Source: DATFYI01 sp035315125
GTDB lineage: Bacteria > Chloroflexota > Anaerolineae > Anaerolineales > Anaerolineaceae
Assembly (NCBI GenBank): GCA_035315125.1
Contig: DATFYI010000173.1
Location: forward strand, 1 to 14,716
Length of the DNA: 14,716 bases
Reading direction: 5' to 3'
The translations under genes and the position numbers were made by a program. Below the pieces are notes generated by a model. It did not search any database and was not told where the DNA came from. It saw only the letters and a list, made by a program, of their open reading frames with translations. Each line of letters opens with the position of its first letter. Positions within the stretch are counted from its first letter, which is position 1. Of this stretch, positions 14,511 to 14,716 are shown in pieces.

Positions 14511-14716
14511 ATGCCTAAAATCTTGCTATCGTTGGTCTTGCTGGTAGCAATTCTGCTAAGTGCCTGTGGGCAAGCAGCGCCGCAGAAAGTGGCTGTCCCA
14601 GTAGCACCGATTGGCCAGGCTACCATTGAGGCTTCAAGATCCATTGTAGCAACGGCTAAGGCTGAAATGACAAAAGAAGCGTTGCAAACCACACAAACTT
14701 TTTCCCCCTCAACACC
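14511..14716 (+). CDS. Lipoprotein, N-terminal part (runs off the window)
   Basis: The visible 68 residues start MPKILLSLVLLVAILLSAC. This is a short lipoprotein signal peptide with a perfect lipobox LSAC at 16-19, so Cys19 should be lipidated and the protein tethered to the outer face of the membrane. The mature part is Ala/Thr/Gln-rich (GQAAPQKVAVPV, then an Ala/Glu/Lys-rich stretch) and looks like a flexible linker or the start of a helical region. No domain can be named. An AAAGG at 14496-14500 is a plausible, slightly distant ribosome binding site. The gene has no stop within the window and ends truncated at the edge. Confidence 0.75.
   Translation, partial: MPKILLSLVLLVAILLSACGQAAPQKVAVPVAPIGQATIEASRSIVATAKAEMTKEALQTTQTFSPST

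Overview
The window holds a run of genes that all read on the plus strand. It looks like a bacterial chromosome of mid GC content with no phage, transposon, rRNA, tRNA or CRISPR array. The best guess for the host is a Chloroflexota bacterium, probably class Anaerolineae. This is inferred from the combination of genes: an archaeal-type translin homologue, a long R3H/SpoIIIAA-type ATPase, a B-box zinc-finger membrane protein beside nadK and recN, PdxS/PdxT, and a LysM plus SdrD-B-like surface protein with a C-terminal membrane anchor. No marker gene fixes the taxonomy.

Layout. (1) 132-2948: a monocistronic-looking Ca2+-type P-ATPase. (2) 3096-5277: a tight cluster of ssb, a DUF3467 protein, a translin/TRAX-like protein and a membrane-linked Cas4-like nuclease. 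The nuclease is split into two reading frames that overlap at TGATG (4766-4770). (3) 5319-8526: nadK (apparently leaderless), a B-box zinc-finger membrane protein overlapping it by one base (TAATG), and recN. (4) 8590-9378: an exported LysM/SdrD-B-like protein with its own TATAAT box 5 nt before the ATG, closed by a good intrinsic terminator (9417-9447). (5) 9540-11999: pdxS and pdxT (pyridoxal 5'-phosphate synthase) followed by an unrecognised GNAT-like protein whose start codon is unclear. (6) 12178-14476: an AAA-type/R3H nucleic-acid-binding protein and tmk, then the start of a lipoprotein gene that runs off the window (14511-14716+).

How the genes work together. Cluster 2 gathers a ssDNA-binding protein, an RNA-binding/RNase-type protein and an Fe-S PD-(D/E)XK nuclease with membrane helices, so a shared nucleic-acid processing role is possible but unproven. 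Cluster 3 pairs NADP supply (nadK) with double-strand-break repair (recN), a pairing known from other bacteria. Cluster 5 makes vitamin B6. The strongest candidate for something undescribed is the split membrane Cas4-like nuclease beside translin/TRAX. Its two halves each carry one transmembrane helix, and only together do they carry the four cysteines expected for a Cas4-type Fe-S cluster.

No gene-free stretch exceeds 300 bases. The longest are 9379-9539 (terminator plus pdx promoter), 12000-12177 (weak hairpins plus a -10-like box) and 2949-3095.
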